This document shows positions 9,133 to 19,504 of a stretch of DNA of 64,000 nt, one piece after another. The notes under the pieces are model-generated. The model made no database searches. It saw only the letters and a program-made list of their open reading frames with translations, and was not told the DNA's origin. The stretch comes from Marinovum sp. Lineage in GTDB: Bacteria; Pseudomonadota; Alphaproteobacteria; Rhodobacterales; Rhodobacteraceae. A program made the translations under genes and the position numbers. The stretch is from positions 1-64,000 of the forward strand of contig JAKVBH010000001.1 of the NCBI GenBank assembly GCA_022447495.1, read 5' to 3'. Every line of letters begins with the position of its first letter. Within the stretch, counting starts at the first letter, position 1.

Positions 9133-9199
9133 GCCACACCCCAACCAAAGCCTTCTCAGCCTTCGTTGACCAAATCGGCGACGCCCATAAACTGTATCC

Positions 9200-10339
9200 A
9201 TGGCAACGCGCGATCCATCCCGTCCGGATTTCACACTCGGCATTGAGGAAGAATACCTCCTCGTGGACCGAGAGACCCATGCGCTTGCCTCTGTTCCACC
9301 CGCCATGCTCGCCGCCTGCACAGACCGACTGGGATCACGGGTCAGCCCAGAATACCTGGCTTGCCAAATCGAAGTGGGCACGGGGGTCTGTGCGACGATC
9401 GAAGACGCGCGTACCGATTTGCGCGAATTGCGCGGCGTGATCCGCGAAGAGGCGCACCGCGTGGGTCTCGCCCCGATCGCCGCTTCCTGCCACCCAACAG
9501 CGGATTGGAAAGACCAGGCCAACACCAACAAACCGCGCTATAACCAGTTGCGCAGCGATCTGGGCGGCGTGGTGGAACGCATGTTGATTTGCGGCATGCA
9601 TGTTCATGTTGGCCTCGGCGACAACGCCGCGGGCGATGCCCTGCGCATCGATTTGATGAGCCAATTGAGCTACTTCCTGCCCCACCTGCTCGCACTCTCG
9701 ACCTCCTCACCTTACTGGCAGGGTCAGGACACAAAACTCGCCAGCTACCGCCTGACGGTGTTCGACAATCTGCCCCGCACCGGTCTCCCGCCACAGCTGG
9801 GATCATGGGCCGAATACGAACGCTCCGTCGCTGCGCTCGTCGATATAGGCGTGATCGAAGACAGCACCAAAATCTGGTGGGATCTGCGCCCTTCGGACAA
9901 ATTCCCAACGCTAGAGACGCGCATCATGGATGTGCAGCCGCGGATGGAAGACAGCCTTACCCTCGCCGCCACCGTGCAATGTCTCACGCGAATGCTCTGG
10001 CGGCTCAAACAAGGCAATCAACGCTGGCGACTCTATGACAATTTCCTCGTTGCCGAAAACCGGTGGCGCGCGCAACGTTATGGCGCGACCGAAGGCCTGA
10101 TCGACTTTGGCCAAGGGGAAATCTTGCCCCTAGCTGCGCTGACGCAAGAGATCGTCGAATTGACCGCCGAAGATGCCGACGTGTTGGAATGCACCGCCGA
10201 GATCGCGCGCCTGCCCCACATTGCCTGCGATGGCACCTCGAGCGAGCGGCAACGCGCAGTCTGCGTCAAAGACGGGATCGACGCAGTGGTACCGCATCTG
10301 ATCGCGGAATTCGAAGACGCACTGGATTTGGACGGGTGA
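9200..10339 (+). CDS. YbdK-type carboxylate-amine ligase (GCS2 family)
   Basis: A 379-residue ATP-grasp-like ligase of the glutamate-cysteine ligase 2 family (YbdK type), which joins a carboxylate and an amine with ATP hydrolysis; the natural substrate is generally undefined. Visible motifs: [13 protein letters not shown] at the N-terminus (metal-binding acidic cluster), [30 protein letters not shown] and the C-terminal NRWRAQRYG. It overlaps the following gene by four bases (GTGA), so the two are translationally coupled, and bpt lies 67 bases upstream on the same strand. It is probably not the main glutathione-synthesis enzyme, because YbdK proteins have only weak activity of that kind. Confidence 0.9.
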   Translation: MATRDPSRPDFTLGIEEEYLLVDRETHALASVPPAMLAACTDRLGSRVSPEYLACQIEVGTGVCATIEDARTDLRELRGVIREEAHRVGLAPIAASCHPTADWKDQANTNKPRYNQLRSDLGGVVERMLICGMHVHVGLGDNAAGDALRIDLMSQLSYFLPHLLALSTSSPYWQGQDTKLASYRLTVFDNLPRTGLPPQLGSWAEYERSVAALVDIGVIEDSTKIWWDLRPSDKFPTLETRIMDVQPRMEDSLTLAATVQCLTRMLWRLKQGNQRWRLYDNFLVAENRWRAQRYGATEGLIDFGQGEILPLAALTQEIVELTAEDADVLECTAEIARLPHIACDGTSSERQRAVCVKDGIDAVVPHLIAEFEDALDLDG

Positions 10340-11019
10340 AAGAAACCGACCTCTATCCAGCGGTCAAAGCGCTCCTGGAAGACCAAGGCTATGAGGTGAA
10401 ATCCGAAGTCGGCGCGGCGGATGTGGTGGCCCTCCGTTCCGGCGAAGATGACCCGTTGATCGTCGAGTTGAAGACCGGTTTTTCGCTGACCCTTTTTCAC
10501 CAGGCCATTGCGCGACAAGCCTTGACCGACGCGGTCTATATCGCGGTGGCCCGCGCGCCTGGCAAGCGCTGGCAAAAAGCGCTGGTGGCCAATACCAAGC
10601 TTTGCCGACGCCTCGGTTTGGGATTGATCCTTGTTCGGCTCTCGGATGGTCACGTTGAGGTAAAGCTTGACCCCGCCCCCTACACGCCACGCAAATCAAA
10701 ACCGAGAAGTGCGCGGCTCCTGCGGGAATTTGCCCGCCGCGTGGGTGATCCCAATACAGGCGGCGCTGCGCGCAGGGGCACGCTTGTCACCGCCTACCGA
10801 CAGGACGCTCAACGGCTCGCCAGCCATCTGCGCGCCCATGGCCCGAGCAAAGGCAGCGATGTGGCCAAAGCCACGGGCGTCCCCCACGCCACGCGCATGA
10901 TGCGCGACGATCATTACGGTTGGTTTGACCGCACGAACACCAAGGGTGTGTACAAACTCTCACCACGGGGCGCGGAGGAAACGTCGGAAACGGAGCTATC
11001 TGCACGGATCGAGGGGTGA
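10336..11019 (+). CDS. DUF2161 family PD-(D/E)XK nuclease-fold protein
   Basis: A 227-residue protein beginning with GTG in the GTGA overlap with the ligase stop; the longer ORF in the track (from 10063) runs through the ligase in another frame. The N-terminal half shows a PD-(D/E)XK active-site pattern: [16 protein letters not shown], then [11 protein letters not shown], giving the D...ExK signature about residues 26-53, then an amphipathic helix with QAI. The C-terminal part looks like a winged helix ([27 protein letters not shown]), so DNA or RNA binding is plausible. DUF2161 is an uncharacterised phosphodiesterase-like family found in alphaproteobacteria. The coupling to a peptide-type ligase is unexplained. 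Confidence 0.85.
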   Translation: MKETDLYPAVKALLEDQGYEVKSEVGAADVVALRSGEDDPLIVELKTGFSLTLFHQAIARQALTDAVYIAVARAPGKRWQKALVANTKLCRRLGLGLILVRLSDGHVEVKLDPAPYTPRKSKPRSARLLREFARRVGDPNTGGAARRGTLVTAYRQDAQRLASHLRAHGPSKGSDVAKATGVPHATRMMRDDHYGWFDRTNTKGVYKLSPRGAEETSETELSARIEG

Positions 11020-11117
11020 AATGTGCAGATACCCCGTTGTCTCACCCGATCTTCGCCGCGCTTGACCGCAATTGAACGCTCATTCATAAAAGTGGCATAG
11101 GCATCGGGGAGGATGAT

Positions 11118-12269
11118 ATGGACTTTGCACTCAGCGAGGAATCCCAAGCCGTTTTTGAAATGGTCGTGAGCTTTGGTTCCGAGGAAATCGCACCCCATGC
11201 GTTGGCCTGGGAAAAAGACGGCACCATCCCAAAAGACCTCTGGCCCAAGGTCGCTGCACTGGGTCTGGGCGGGATTTATGTGAGCGAGGACGCAGGTGGA
11301 TCGGGTCTCAACCGACTTGATGCGACCTTAGTTTTCGAAGCGATGTCAATGTCTTGCCCGTCTGTGGCCGCGTTTTTGTCGATCCATAATATGTGCGCCA
11401 AGATGATCGAAACCTATGGTTCAGACGATCTGCGGGCACGCCATTTGCCGCCTGCGCTCAGTATGGAGCGCGTGTTTTCTTACTGTCTAACGGAGCCCGG
11501 CTCCGGCTCAGATGCTGCAGCTTTGAAGACTAAGGCTCTAAGAACAAACGAAGGTTATCGGTTGACGGGCACCAAGGCTTTCATTTCTGGCGGCGGGTAT
11601 TCGGACGCCTACATCATTCTATCTCGCACCGGCGCCGAGGGCCCCAAAGGCATCTCCGCGCTCATTGTCGAAGACGGGTCCGAGGGTCTCAGCTTTGGTG
11701 GTCTTGAAGACAAAATGGGCTGGCGGTCGCAACCGACACGGCAAGTTCAACTTGATAACTGTCTGACATCCCATGATAATCTTTTGGGTGAAGAAGGTCG
11801 AGGTTTCTCTTATGCCATGGCAGGGTTGGACGGGGGCCGCCTCAATATTGCCGCCTGTAGCCTTGGCGCCGCCCAGCAAGCCTTGACCCGGACCCGCGCC
11901 TATATGGCGGAACGCCAAGCCTTTGGTCAGTCGATCGATCAGTTCCAAGCCCTACAATTCCGCCTAGCGGATATGGAAATCGAGTTGCAAGCCGCCCGCG
12001 TTTTTCTGCGCCAGGCCGCCTGGATGCTCGACACGGGTCACACAGAGGCCACGAAACACTGCGCCATGGCCAAAAAATTTGTGACAGAGATTGGCTCCAA
12101 AGTCGCCGACAACTGCCTCCAACTTCACGGTGGTTACGGCTATCTTGCAGACTACGGAATCGAGAAATTGGTCCGCGATTTGCGGGTGCATCAAATCCTG
12201 GAAGGCACCAATGAAATCATGCGCCTTATCGTTGCGCGCCATCTCTTAGAAAAGGCCGCTAGGAACTGA
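11118..12269 (+). CDS. Acyl-CoA dehydrogenase, probably isobutyryl-CoA dehydrogenase
   Basis: A 383-residue FAD-dependent acyl-CoA dehydrogenase. Motifs: YCLTEPGSGSDAAALKT (FAD/substrate loop), GGRLNIAACSLGAAQQAL, AFGQSIDQFQALQFRLADM, and the C-terminal QLHGGYGYLADYGIEKLVRDLRVHQILEGTNEIMR carrying the catalytic glutamate (LEGTNE). It is followed at once by a 3-hydroxyisobutyryl-CoA hydrolase-type gene and mmsB, so the likely substrate is isobutyryl-CoA from valine breakdown. A GGAGG-like site (ggggagg) lies before the ATG. No regulator is adjacent. Confidence 0.92.
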   Translation: MDFALSEESQAVFEMVVSFGSEEIAPHALAWEKDGTIPKDLWPKVAALGLGGIYVSEDAGGSGLNRLDATLVFEAMSMSCPSVAAFLSIHNMCAKMIETYGSDDLRARHLPPALSMERVFSYCLTEPGSGSDAAALKTKALRTNEGYRLTGTKAFISGGGYSDAYIILSRTGAEGPKGISALIVEDGSEGLSFGGLEDKMGWRSQPTRQVQLDNCLTSHDNLLGEEGRGFSYAMAGLDGGRLNIAACSLGAAQQALTRTRAYMAERQAFGQSIDQFQALQFRLADMEIELQAARVFLRQAAWMLDTGHTEATKHCAMAKKFVTEIGSKVADNCLQLHGGYGYLADYGIEKLVRDLRVHQILEGTNEIMRLIVARHLLEKAARN

Positions 12270-12285
12270 AGTAAAAGGACTTTTG

Positions 12286-13329
12286 ATGTCTGACATCTCC
12301 ATCCGCATTGTTGGGCGCACCGGCCGGATCACCCTACAGCGACCCAAAGCTCTCAACGCATTGTCCTATGCGATGTGCCGAGAAATTGATGCCGCACTTA
12401 AGGCATGGAGCGACGACACAGACGTCGATCTTCTTGTGATTGATGCTGAAGGCGAGCGCGCATTCTGCGCCGGTGGCGACATCCAAGAAATGTACGACAC
12501 CGGAACAGCTGGGGATTTTGACTACGGCCGCCGCTTCTGGCGTGACGAATATCGCATGAATGCGCGTCTATATGAGTTTCCCAAACCCGTTGTCACGTTT
12601 CTTCAGGGCTTCACGATGGGCGGCGGCGTGGGCGTAGGCTGCCACGGCTCACACCGTGTTGTGGGCGAGACAAGCCAAATTGCCATGCCCGAAGTGGGCA
12701 TTGGCTTGGTCCCTGACGTTGGCGGGTCGCTGATCCTCGCACAGGCACCGGGGCGCCTCGGGGAATACCTCGGCACCACCGCCGCACGCATGGGTCCTGC
12801 GGATGCAATCTTGGTGGGATTTGCCGATTACTACATCCCTGAATCCGACTGGCAAAACCTCATATCAGATCTAGAAAAAATACCTGATTACAGCATAATA
12901 GAGACTGCTTCTCAAGCTCCTCCGGACGGAAAACTGGCCCACATACAGCCCGACGTTGATCGCCTGTTCATCGGAGAAACTTTGAGCGACGTGCTCAAGA
13001 ACCTGCAATCAGATGGCGGTTCCGTTGCGCAAAAGGCACTCACGTTGATGGGGCGGAATGCGCCGCTCTCCATGGCATGTGCCATCGACATGGTGCGGCG
13101 GTTGCGCGGATCAGATCGCATACGCGCCGCGCTAGAGTTGGAGTACCGGTTCACCCATCGCGCGATGGAGCACGGCGACTTTATAGAGGGCATACGCGCA
13201 GCCATCATCGACAAAGATCGCAAACCCATATGGCAACATGCCATGGACGCAGTGCCACCGCTGGCCGTGAGCCAAATGCTCCGGCCTTTGGGGGCGGACA
13301 AACTAACATTTGAGGAGGCAGAAGCATGA
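12286..13329 (+). CDS. 3-hydroxyisobutyryl-CoA hydrolase (enoyl-CoA hydratase/isomerase superfamily)
   Basis: A 347-residue crotonase-fold protein. The length and the run FCAGGDIQEMYDTG, GFTMGGGVGVGCHGSHRVV, AMPEVGIGLVPDVGGS and LGTTAARMGPADA are those of HIBYL-CoA hydrolases rather than the shorter (~260 residue) enoyl-CoA hydratases. The reaction releases free 3-hydroxyisobutyrate, which the next gene oxidises. The start is ATG 12286 (MSDISIRI) after AAAAGGA; the ORF track adds a preceding TTG. The stop overlaps the mmsB ATG (ATGA), so the two are coupled. A methacrylyl-CoA hydratase and mmsA are not in the window. Confidence 0.9.
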   Translation: MSDISIRIVGRTGRITLQRPKALNALSYAMCREIDAALKAWSDDTDVDLLVIDAEGERAFCAGGDIQEMYDTGTAGDFDYGRRFWRDEYRMNARLYEFPKPVVTFLQGFTMGGGVGVGCHGSHRVVGETSQIAMPEVGIGLVPDVGGSLILAQAPGRLGEYLGTTAARMGPADAILVGFADYYIPESDWQNLISDLEKIPDYSIIETASQAPPDGKLAHIQPDVDRLFIGETLSDVLKNLQSDGGSVAQKALTLMGRNAPLSMACAIDMVRRLRGSDRIRAALELEYRFTHRAMEHGDFIEGIRAAIIDKDRKPIWQHAMDAVPPLAVSQMLRPLGADKLTFEEAEA

Positions 13330-14198
13330 AAATCGGGTTCATCGGACTGGGAAATATGGGCGCGCCCATGGCGGCCAACTTGGCCGGAGCGGGACACGAC
13401 GTGGTCGGCTTTGACGTGGCAAATAGCACGGCAGAAGGCATTGAAAACGTTTCATCTTCAGCCCTTGCAGCCGAAGAAGCGGATGTCGTCATCACCATGC
13501 TACCCAATGGCGACATCCTGCGCGCTGTGGCGGCGGAAGTTTTGCCCGCCATGGCGTCGGGTGCGGTATTGCTCGATTGCTCAACAGTGGACGTTAACAG
13601 TGCGCGGGCAGTGGCGGCGGAGGCGGACGCAGCAGGAGTCATGGCATTGGATGCGCCTGTCTCTGGCGGGATCGGCGGTGCCGCAGCCGGGACATTGACG
13701 TTCATGGTCGGTGGCCCGGACACTGCCTTGGCCAAAGCTCAACCACTTCTGGACATCATGGGCGGCAAAACAGTGCATTGCGGCGGCGCAGGCAATGGCC
13801 AGGCGGCCAAGATCTGCAACAACATGATCCTCGGCGCTACCATGATCGCCACCTGCGAAGCCTTTGCTTTGGCTGACAAATTGGGGCTAGCGCGGCAGAG
13901 CATGTTTGACGTGGTCTCCACCTCTTCGGGGTATAGTTGGACGATGAATGCATATTGCCCTGCGCCCGGTGTTGGACCTAAGACCCCAGCTGACAACGAC
14001 TACCAACCGGGTTTTGCAGCAGAGCTGATGCTCAAGGATCTTGGCCTCAGTCAAGACGCAGCGGCGACGGTTGATGCAGACACACCCATGGGCGCTCGGG
14101 CCTTGGAACTTTACCGAAGTTTCGTCGAAAATGAAGGCGGTATGGGCAAGGATTTCTCCGCGATGCTACCCCGATTTGAGACGCGTGGACGCGACTAA
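13326..14198 (+). CDS. mmsB: 3-hydroxyisobutyrate dehydrogenase
   Basis: A 290-residue NAD-dependent beta-hydroxyacid dehydrogenase that oxidises 3-hydroxyisobutyrate to methylmalonate semialdehyde in valine catabolism. It shows the Rossmann motif MKIGFIGLGNMGAPMAANL, the substrate loop DAPVSGGIGGAAAGTLTFMVGG and the helix GNGQAAKICNNMILGATMIA containing the catalytic lysine (AAKICNN). It is the last gene of the three-gene operon, joined to the hydrolase by an ATGA overlap. The 220-base gap after it holds no gene that I can support. Confidence 0.95.
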   Translation: MKIGFIGLGNMGAPMAANLAGAGHDVVGFDVANSTAEGIENVSSSALAAEEADVVITMLPNGDILRAVAAEVLPAMASGAVLLDCSTVDVNSARAVAAEADAAGVMALDAPVSGGIGGAAAGTLTFMVGGPDTALAKAQPLLDIMGGKTVHCGGAGNGQAAKICNNMILGATMIATCEAFALADKLGLARQSMFDVVSTSSGYSWTMNAYCPAPGVGPKTPADNDYQPGFAAELMLKDLGLSQDAAATVDADTPMGARALELYRSFVENEGGMGKDFSAMLPRFETRGRD

Positions 14199-14418
14199 CT
14201 GAGGCGGAAATATGGCAAAAGTTTGTCGCAACGCACCTAAGTCACGTGAGAAATGTCAATTAAAATGTTGATAATAATAGAGATGGTTTTATGATTGCGG
14301 CAAATCAAATCCGCCGCATTTTGCGATAGATCGCCTTAATTCGACCATAAACAGACCATCCTCCTGAGCGAGATTGTCCTCAAGAGCGCAACAATGCGCC
14401 GTGTATTGAGGAATTGAG

Positions 14419-15996
14419 ATGCCTACAGCCCAGGAGCTGCCCATCGACTCCAGCGCGACCGCGTTGGAGATGGCACTGGAGATATTTGGTTCTGGCGCGA
14501 CGGTGAACAATGCCACTTACTTCGGTGATCCGCTGTCTTCCGGCATATACTCCAATGGCGATGCTGTCTCAGAAGAGGCGACCCCCGGCGATACGGGCGT
14601 CATCCTTTCAACGGGGCATGTCGACGATTTCACCAACGATTCCGGCACTCTGAACACCAATACTGCCACGAACACGGGAACCAATTCGAGCGGTGTGAAC
14701 GGCGATTCTCAGTTCGACGCGCTTGCCGGTGGCTCAACCTTTGATGCATCCATTTTGTTGGTTGAGTTCACGCCGACGGGCGACACTCTAACTGTGGATT
14801 TCGTGATCTCTTCCGAAGAGTATCCGGAGTTTGTGAGTTCGCAATACCTTGATGTTATTGGTGTTTGGGTCAACGGTGTTGAGGCAACGGTGTCGGTTGG
14901 GAACGGACAGGCATCGGTTGGAAACATCAACGGCGCCAACACGCCCAACCTCTACAACGATAATACATCTGATCAGTTCAATACCGAAATGGATGGTTTC
15001 ACGGTCACCTTGACCTTCTCCGCCCCGGTCAACGCTGGTGCGACGAATACGTTGCGCATCGGTGTGGCTGATGTGGCGGATTCCGGCTACGATACGAACC
15101 TTCTGATTGCAGGCGGCTCGGTTCAGTCAAGCATCGTGGCCTTGGACGACAGCGTGACAATTGGCAACAATGACACCACGATCCTTGATGTCCTGGCCAA
15201 TGACAGCACCACGGGTGGTACGCTGTCCATCACGCATGTGAATGGTGAAACAGTCGTTGCCGGTCAAACCATTGTCCTCGGCACGGGCCAACAGGTGACG
15301 TTAAACGCGAATGGTACCTTTACCATCCAAGGCGATAGCGACGACGAAACTGTCTATTTCAACTACTCTATCGTAGACGACAACGGCAACACAGACACCG
15401 CGCTTGTCGGCATCACTCAGGTGCCCTGCTTTGCAGCAGGAACCCTTATCGACACGGCGGACGGGCCCATCGCAGTGGAGACTTTGCGCCCCGGCATTCA
15501 AGTGCCGACGCGTGATCAAGGCCTACAGACCATTCGTTGGGTGGGTCGGCGCACGGTCTCAACCACCGGCGCCAATGTGCCAATCCGCATCGCCAAAGGC
15601 ACCATGGGTGCCGTTCGCGATCTCGTCCTGTCCTCCCAGCATCGCGTTTTGATACAAGACGTGTGGGCCACTTTGATGTTTGGTGAGGATGAGGTGCTGG
15701 TAAAGGCCAAGGACCTGATCAATGATCATTCCGTGCGTCCTGTGACGGATATGGACGAAATCACCTATGTTCACATCCTCTTTGACACCCATCAGATTGT
15801 GATGGCTAACGGCGTGGCGTGTGAGAGCTACTTACCCGGTCCCGCGACCATGAAGCAATTCGACCGCAGTACGCAGACTGAGATTGTCTTGCTTTTTCCT
15901 GAGCTTACGGCCGGTTTTGATCACTATGGCCCCGCTGCGCGGAGCATTTTGCGCACGCCAGAGGCCGCCGCACTCGCCCAAGTGTTGGCTGCCTAG
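14419..15996 (+). CDS. Secreted choice-of-anchor L / Hint domain protein
   Basis: A 525-residue acidic protein. Residues about 10-235 form a choice-of-anchor L domain (IFGSGATVNNATYFGDPLSSGIYSNGD, FVISSEEYPEFV, VWVNGVE). About 240-335 is an Ig/VCBS-like segment (LDDSVTIGNNDTTILDVLANDS). A Hint (hedgehog/intein) domain begins at Cys337 in PCFAAGTLIDTADGP and carries the SSQHRVLI histidine motif. There is no classical signal peptide; such proteins in roseobacters are usually exported by type I secretion, but no ABC exporter is nearby. Cys337 and the histidine are intact, so autoprocessing is possible. The native partner is unknown. Confidence 0.88.
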   Translation: MPTAQELPIDSSATALEMALEIFGSGATVNNATYFGDPLSSGIYSNGDAVSEEATPGDTGVILSTGHVDDFTNDSGTLNTNTATNTGTNSSGVNGDSQFDALAGGSTFDASILLVEFTPTGDTLTVDFVISSEEYPEFVSSQYLDVIGVWVNGVEATVSVGNGQASVGNINGANTPNLYNDNTSDQFNTEMDGFTVTLTFSAPVNAGATNTLRIGVADVADSGYDTNLLIAGGSVQSSIVALDDSVTIGNNDTTILDVLANDSTTGGTLSITHVNGETVVAGQTIVLGTGQQVTLNANGTFTIQGDSDDETVYFNYSIVDDNGNTDTALVGITQVPCFAAGTLIDTADGPIAVETLRPGIQVPTRDQGLQTIRWVGRRTVSTTGANVPIRIAKGTMGAVRDLVLSSQHRVLIQDVWATLMFGEDEVLVKAKDLINDHSVRPVTDMDEITYVHILFDTHQIVMANGVACESYLPGPATMKQFDRSTQTEIVLLFPELTAGFDHYGPAARSILRTPEAAALAQVLAA

Positions 15997-16005
15997 AACC
16001 AGTTG

Positions 16006-16389
16006 CTACATGGGGAGGCCGCGAATGACACCAAAGACGCGGCATTGATCCAGAAACGTGTTCAAATCCCGGGTATCATCCATGCCAACCCGGACATTGC
16101 GATCCCACTTGGCGGAGTGTTCTGCCGTTTTGCGCTCTGTGAAGGATTCTCCGTGAAACAAACGTACAAAGTCGCGCATGGCTGCCGCGGCGGTAGGAAA
16201 GTCCACCTCAACATCTTCAGGGAAGTCCGGACCCTCCTGCGGAACCTCAATCATATCGAGAATGACCGCGCACTCGAGGATTTTGCTGGCATCGGCCAGG
16301 CGCCCAACCTGCCAAACGTCACTCAAGGCAATGCTTGGTGCGACACCACACATGCAGGCGGCCACACAAGCACCGCGCCTGAGCTTCAT
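16006..16389 (-). CDS. Small hypothetical protein coupled to uvrA
   Basis: A 127-residue protein whose ATG overlaps the uvrA stop (ATGA, 16386-16389). The N-terminus [23 protein letters not shown] looks like a signal peptide, with a possible cleavage after ALS or nearby, so the product may be periplasmic. The rest ([47 protein letters not shown]) matches no domain I recognise. A plus-strand ORF of 177 codons overlaps it, but that ORF has no start signal or motif and reads as the shadow. Being downstream of an SOS-regulated gene it may be co-induced. Confidence 0.6.
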   Translation of the reverse strand: MKLRRGACVAACMCGVAPSIALSDVWQVGRLADASKILECAVILDMIEVPQEGPDFPEDVEVDFPTAAAAMRDFVRLFHGESFTERKTAEHSAKWDRNVRVGMDDTRDLNTFLDQCRVFGVIRGLPM

Positions 16390-19262
16390 TCCGCCGCGAC
16401 AGATGTCAGCCCAAGCATCGGCGCCAAATACCGTCCAGTATGGGAGCGCGCCACTTGTGAGACGTCTTCCGGCGTGCCCGTGGCCACAATCTCCCCACCG
16501 CCGTCACCCCCTTCCGGCCCGATGTCTATGAGGTAATCCGCAGTTTTCACAACATCTAGATTATGTTCGATGACAAGGACCGAGTTTCCTTGGTCTACCA
16601 ATTCATGAAGCACTTCCAACAACTTACGAACGTCTTCGAAGTGTAGTCCGGTGGTCGGTTCATCGAGGATATAAAGCGTGCGCCCGGTGGAGCGTTTGGA
16701 GAGCTCTTTGGCAAGTTTGACCCGTTGCGCCTCACCGCCTGAAAGGGTCGTGGCTTGTTGCCCAACCTTTATGTAGCCCAAGCCAACGCGCATCAACGCA
16801 TCCATCTTCTCGCGGATGCTCGGCACAGCCTTGAAGAATTCTTGCGCATCTTCAACCGTCATATCAAGAACATCCGCTATACTCTTGCCTTTAAATAGAA
16901 TTTCTAGAGTTTCGCGATTGTAGCGTTTGCCCTGGCAGGTCTCACAGGTGACGTAGACGTCGGGCAGGAAGTGCATCTCGATCTTTATGACTCCATCGCC
17001 CTGACAGGCTTCGCACCGGCCACCTTTGACGTTGAAGCTAAATCGGCCAGGTTTGTAACCGCGAGCTTTGGCTTCCGGCAGCCCGGCAAACCAATCACGG
17101 ATCGGCGTGAACGCTCCGGTGTACGTCGCTGGGTTCGAGCGCGGGGTACGCCCAATCGGGCGTTGGTCGATGTCGATGACCTTGTCGAGATGCTCCAAGC
17201 CTTTGATTGTCTCGCAGGGTGCTGGCGTTTGCTTGGCACCGTTGAGTTGCATCGATGCAGTTTTGAAAAGTGTCTCAATGGTGAGTGTGGATTTGCCGCC
17301 GCCCGATACACCGGTGACGCAAACAAACTGGCCGAGTGGGAAATCGGCCGTCACATCTTTGAGGTTGTTGCCCGTCGCTTTGACCACGGTGAGCTTCTTG
17401 CCATTGCCTGTGCGGCGCTCTGTGGGCACAGAGATCTGGCGTTTGCCTGAGAGGTATTTCCCGGTTAGCGAAGTCTTTGATTTCTCGATCTGTTTCGGGG
17501 TGCCTTTGGCCACCACTTCGCCGCCGTGGACCCCCGCACCAGGGCCAATGTCAAAAACATAATCTGCCTCTCGGATCGCTTCCTCGTCATGCTCAACCAC
17601 GATGACGGTATTGCCCTGATCACGCAAGTTTTTAAGCGTTTCGAGCAGACGTGTGTTGTCGCGTTGGTGCAGACCAATGGACGGTTCATCAAGCACATAA
17701 AGCACCCCGGTGAGCCCTGAGCCGATCTGCGAGGCCAACCTAATCCGCTGGCTTTCTCCGCCCGAAAGCGTGCCTGCATTGCGGCTCAGCGTGAGATATT
17801 CGAGGCCCACATTGTTGAGGAACCCCAGACGTTCACGGATTTCCTTGAGGATCGCTCGGGCAATTTCGTTCTTTTGTTTGGTCAGGTGATCGGGGACCGC
17901 CAAGGTCCAGTCATAGGCCTGTTTGATCGACATCTCGACCACTTGGCCCACATGGAGCAATGCGGCGGACCCACCGATTTTCACAGCCAACGCTTCTTCA
18001 CGCAGACGGTAACCATTACATGCGCCGCAAGGACGATTGTTTTGATACCGTTCGAACTCTTCACGGATCCAATTGCTATCGGTTTCGCGGTAGCGGCGCT
18101 CCATATTGGGGATCACGCCTTCGAAGGTGCGCGTTACCTGATAAACACGGCCACCTTCGTCATATCGAAATGGAATTTCTTCGTCACCGGAACCGTAGAG
18201 GAACACTTGCTGTACATGGGGCGGAAGGTCTTTCCACCGGTCGTTTTTGTTGAAGTCGTAGTGCTTGGCTAGTGCTTCTATGGTTTGAAGGAAGTACGGC
18301 GATTTGCCTTTGCGCCAGGGGGCCAGCGCGCCATCAGCGATTCTGAGCGTTTGATCCGGCACCACAAGACGCTCATCAAAGAAAAGTTCATGCCCCAAAC
18401 CGTCGCACTCTGGGCATGCCCCAAACGGCGCGTTGAACGAGAAAAGGCGCGGTTCGATTTCCGGGATCGTGAAGCCAGATACCGGGCACGCGAAATTCTC
18501 CGAAAAGGTGATACGCTCAGGCTCACCTTGATCCTCACGCGGTGCGGTCTCCAAAATCGCAATCCCATCGGCCAAATCGAGAGCCGTGCGCAGGCTGTCC
18601 GCGAGACGCGTCTCAAGGCCTTCCCGGACCACAATGCGATCCACCACCACGTCGATGTCATGGCGATATTTCTTGTCGAGTTTGGGAGGTTCGTCGAGGT
18701 CGTAGAACGCGCCATCTACCTTGACACGCTGGAATCCCTGCTTGCGCAACTCCAAGAATTCTTTGCGATATTCACCTTTTCGGTCACGAATGATCGGCGC
18801 AAGGAGATAGCCGCGGGTCCCCTCCTCCATCTCCATAATCCGGTCGACCATGTCTTGGACCTGTTGAGCTTCAATCGGCTTGCCGGTTGCAGGGCTATAG
18901 GGCGTGCCCGCACGGGCAAAGAGAAGCCGCAGATAGTCGTAAATCTCGGTCACGGTGCCCACGGTTGACCGCGGGTTTTTGGACGTGGTCTTTTGCTCAA
19001 TCGAGATGGCTGGCGAAAGGCCCGCAATGTGGTCCACATCGGGCTTTTCCATCATGTCTAGGAATTGCCGTGCATAGGCCGATAGGCTCTCAACATAGCG
19101 TCTCTGACCTTCGGCATAGATCGTGTCAAAGGCCAAACTCGACTTGCCAGAACCCGAAAGGCCGGTGATCACGACAAGCTTGTCGCGTGGGATATCAACA
19201 TCGACACCTTTGAGATTGTGCTCACGTGCCCCGCGGACTTCGATGTTCTTGAGCTCAGCCAT
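16386..19262 (-). CDS. uvrA: UvrABC excision repair ATPase subunit A
   Basis: UvrA finds bulky DNA lesions and loads UvrB. The 958-residue protein has two ABC ATPase halves: Walker [15 protein letters not shown] near the N-terminus and [14 protein letters not shown] in the second half, with signature motifs [12 protein letters not shown] and [12 protein letters not shown], and CxxC zinc-binding pairs (CPECDG, CGACNG, CEACQG, CETCQG). The ORF track opens at 19361; ATG 19262 ([20 protein letters not shown]) fits the family start. A LexA-type box lies 71 bases upstream. The stop is coupled to the small downstream gene. Confidence 0.97.
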   Translation of the reverse strand: MAELKNIEVRGAREHNLKGVDVDIPRDKLVVITGLSGSGKSSLAFDTIYAEGQRRYVESLSAYARQFLDMMEKPDVDHIAGLSPAISIEQKTTSKNPRSTVGTVTEIYDYLRLLFARAGTPYSPATGKPIEAQQVQDMVDRIMEMEEGTRGYLLAPIIRDRKGEYRKEFLELRKQGFQRVKVDGAFYDLDEPPKLDKKYRHDIDVVVDRIVVREGLETRLADSLRTALDLADGIAILETAPREDQGEPERITFSENFACPVSGFTIPEIEPRLFSFNAPFGACPECDGLGHELFFDERLVVPDQTLRIADGALAPWRKGKSPYFLQTIEALAKHYDFNKNDRWKDLPPHVQQVFLYGSGDEEIPFRYDEGGRVYQVTRTFEGVIPNMERRYRETDSNWIREEFERYQNNRPCGACNGYRLREEALAVKIGGSAALLHVGQVVEMSIKQAYDWTLAVPDHLTKQKNEIARAILKEIRERLGFLNNVGLEYLTLSRNAGTLSGGESQRIRLASQIGSGLTGVLYVLDEPSIGLHQRDNTRLLETLKNLRDQGNTVIVVEHDEEAIREADYVFDIGPGAGVHGGEVVAKGTPKQIEKSKTSLTGKYLSGKRQISVPTERRTGNGKKLTVVKATGNNLKDVTADFPLGQFVCVTGVSGGGKSTLTIETLFKTASMQLNGAKQTPAPCETIKGLEHLDKVIDIDQRPIGRTPRSNPATYTGAFTPIRDWFAGLPEAKARGYKPGRFSFNVKGGRCEACQGDGVIKIEMHFLPDVYVTCETCQGKRYNRETLEILFKGKSIADVLDMTVEDAQEFFKAVPSIREKMDALMRVGLGYIKVGQQATTLSGGEAQRVKLAKELSKRSTGRTLYILDEPTTGLHFEDVRKLLEVLHELVDQGNSVLVIEHNLDVVKTADYLIDIGPEGGDGGGEIVATGTPEDVSQVARSHTGRYLAPMLGLTSVAAE

Positions 19263-19332
19263 GACTGCTCCCCTGGCTTTCATTGAGATGAACAGATAGT
19301 TTACCTTCCGCTTCGAGCCAATCGAAAAATGA

Positions 19333-19347
19333 GAACATAAAAAGAAC
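19333..19347 (-). promoter_or_regulatory. LexA (SOS) box of the alphaproteobacterial type
   Basis: The plus strand reads GAACATAAAAAGAAC; on the uvrA strand this is GTTC-N7-GTTC, the direct-repeat LexA site of alphaproteobacteria. It lies 71 bases before the uvrA start codon. It is also about 158 bases from the divergent gene at 19505, so it could affect both. Confidence 0.85.
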
Positions 19348-19504
19348 ACGCCAACTATCATCGGTGCGTAGCGGCATGTTGTGTGCTTTTTCGTCTCTCG
19401 CGAAACACTACTGTGTTTGATTCAAAATCCGTTAAGGCGAATCCACTACTGGTACTTGTTTATGAGGCGGCGCATCTCAACGCTCGCGTATCTAATGCTA
19501 AGTG

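Noticed and set aside
10063-10335. Upstream extension of the DUF2161 ORF
   Set aside because: This part reads through the carboxylate-amine ligase in another frame; the GTG at 10336 in a GTGA overlap is the natural start.
16003-16536. Plus-strand ORF of 177 codons over the uvrA end
   Set aside because: It overlaps uvrA and the small coupled gene, shows no start signal and no motif; the minus-strand gene has an ATGA overlap that explains it better.
17199-17300. GVSGGGKST instead of GVSGSGKST in the second UvrA Walker A motif
   Set aside because: The P-loop lysine and flanking residues are intact and I recall this Gly variant from other alphaproteobacterial UvrA proteins, so it is unlikely to be a defect.
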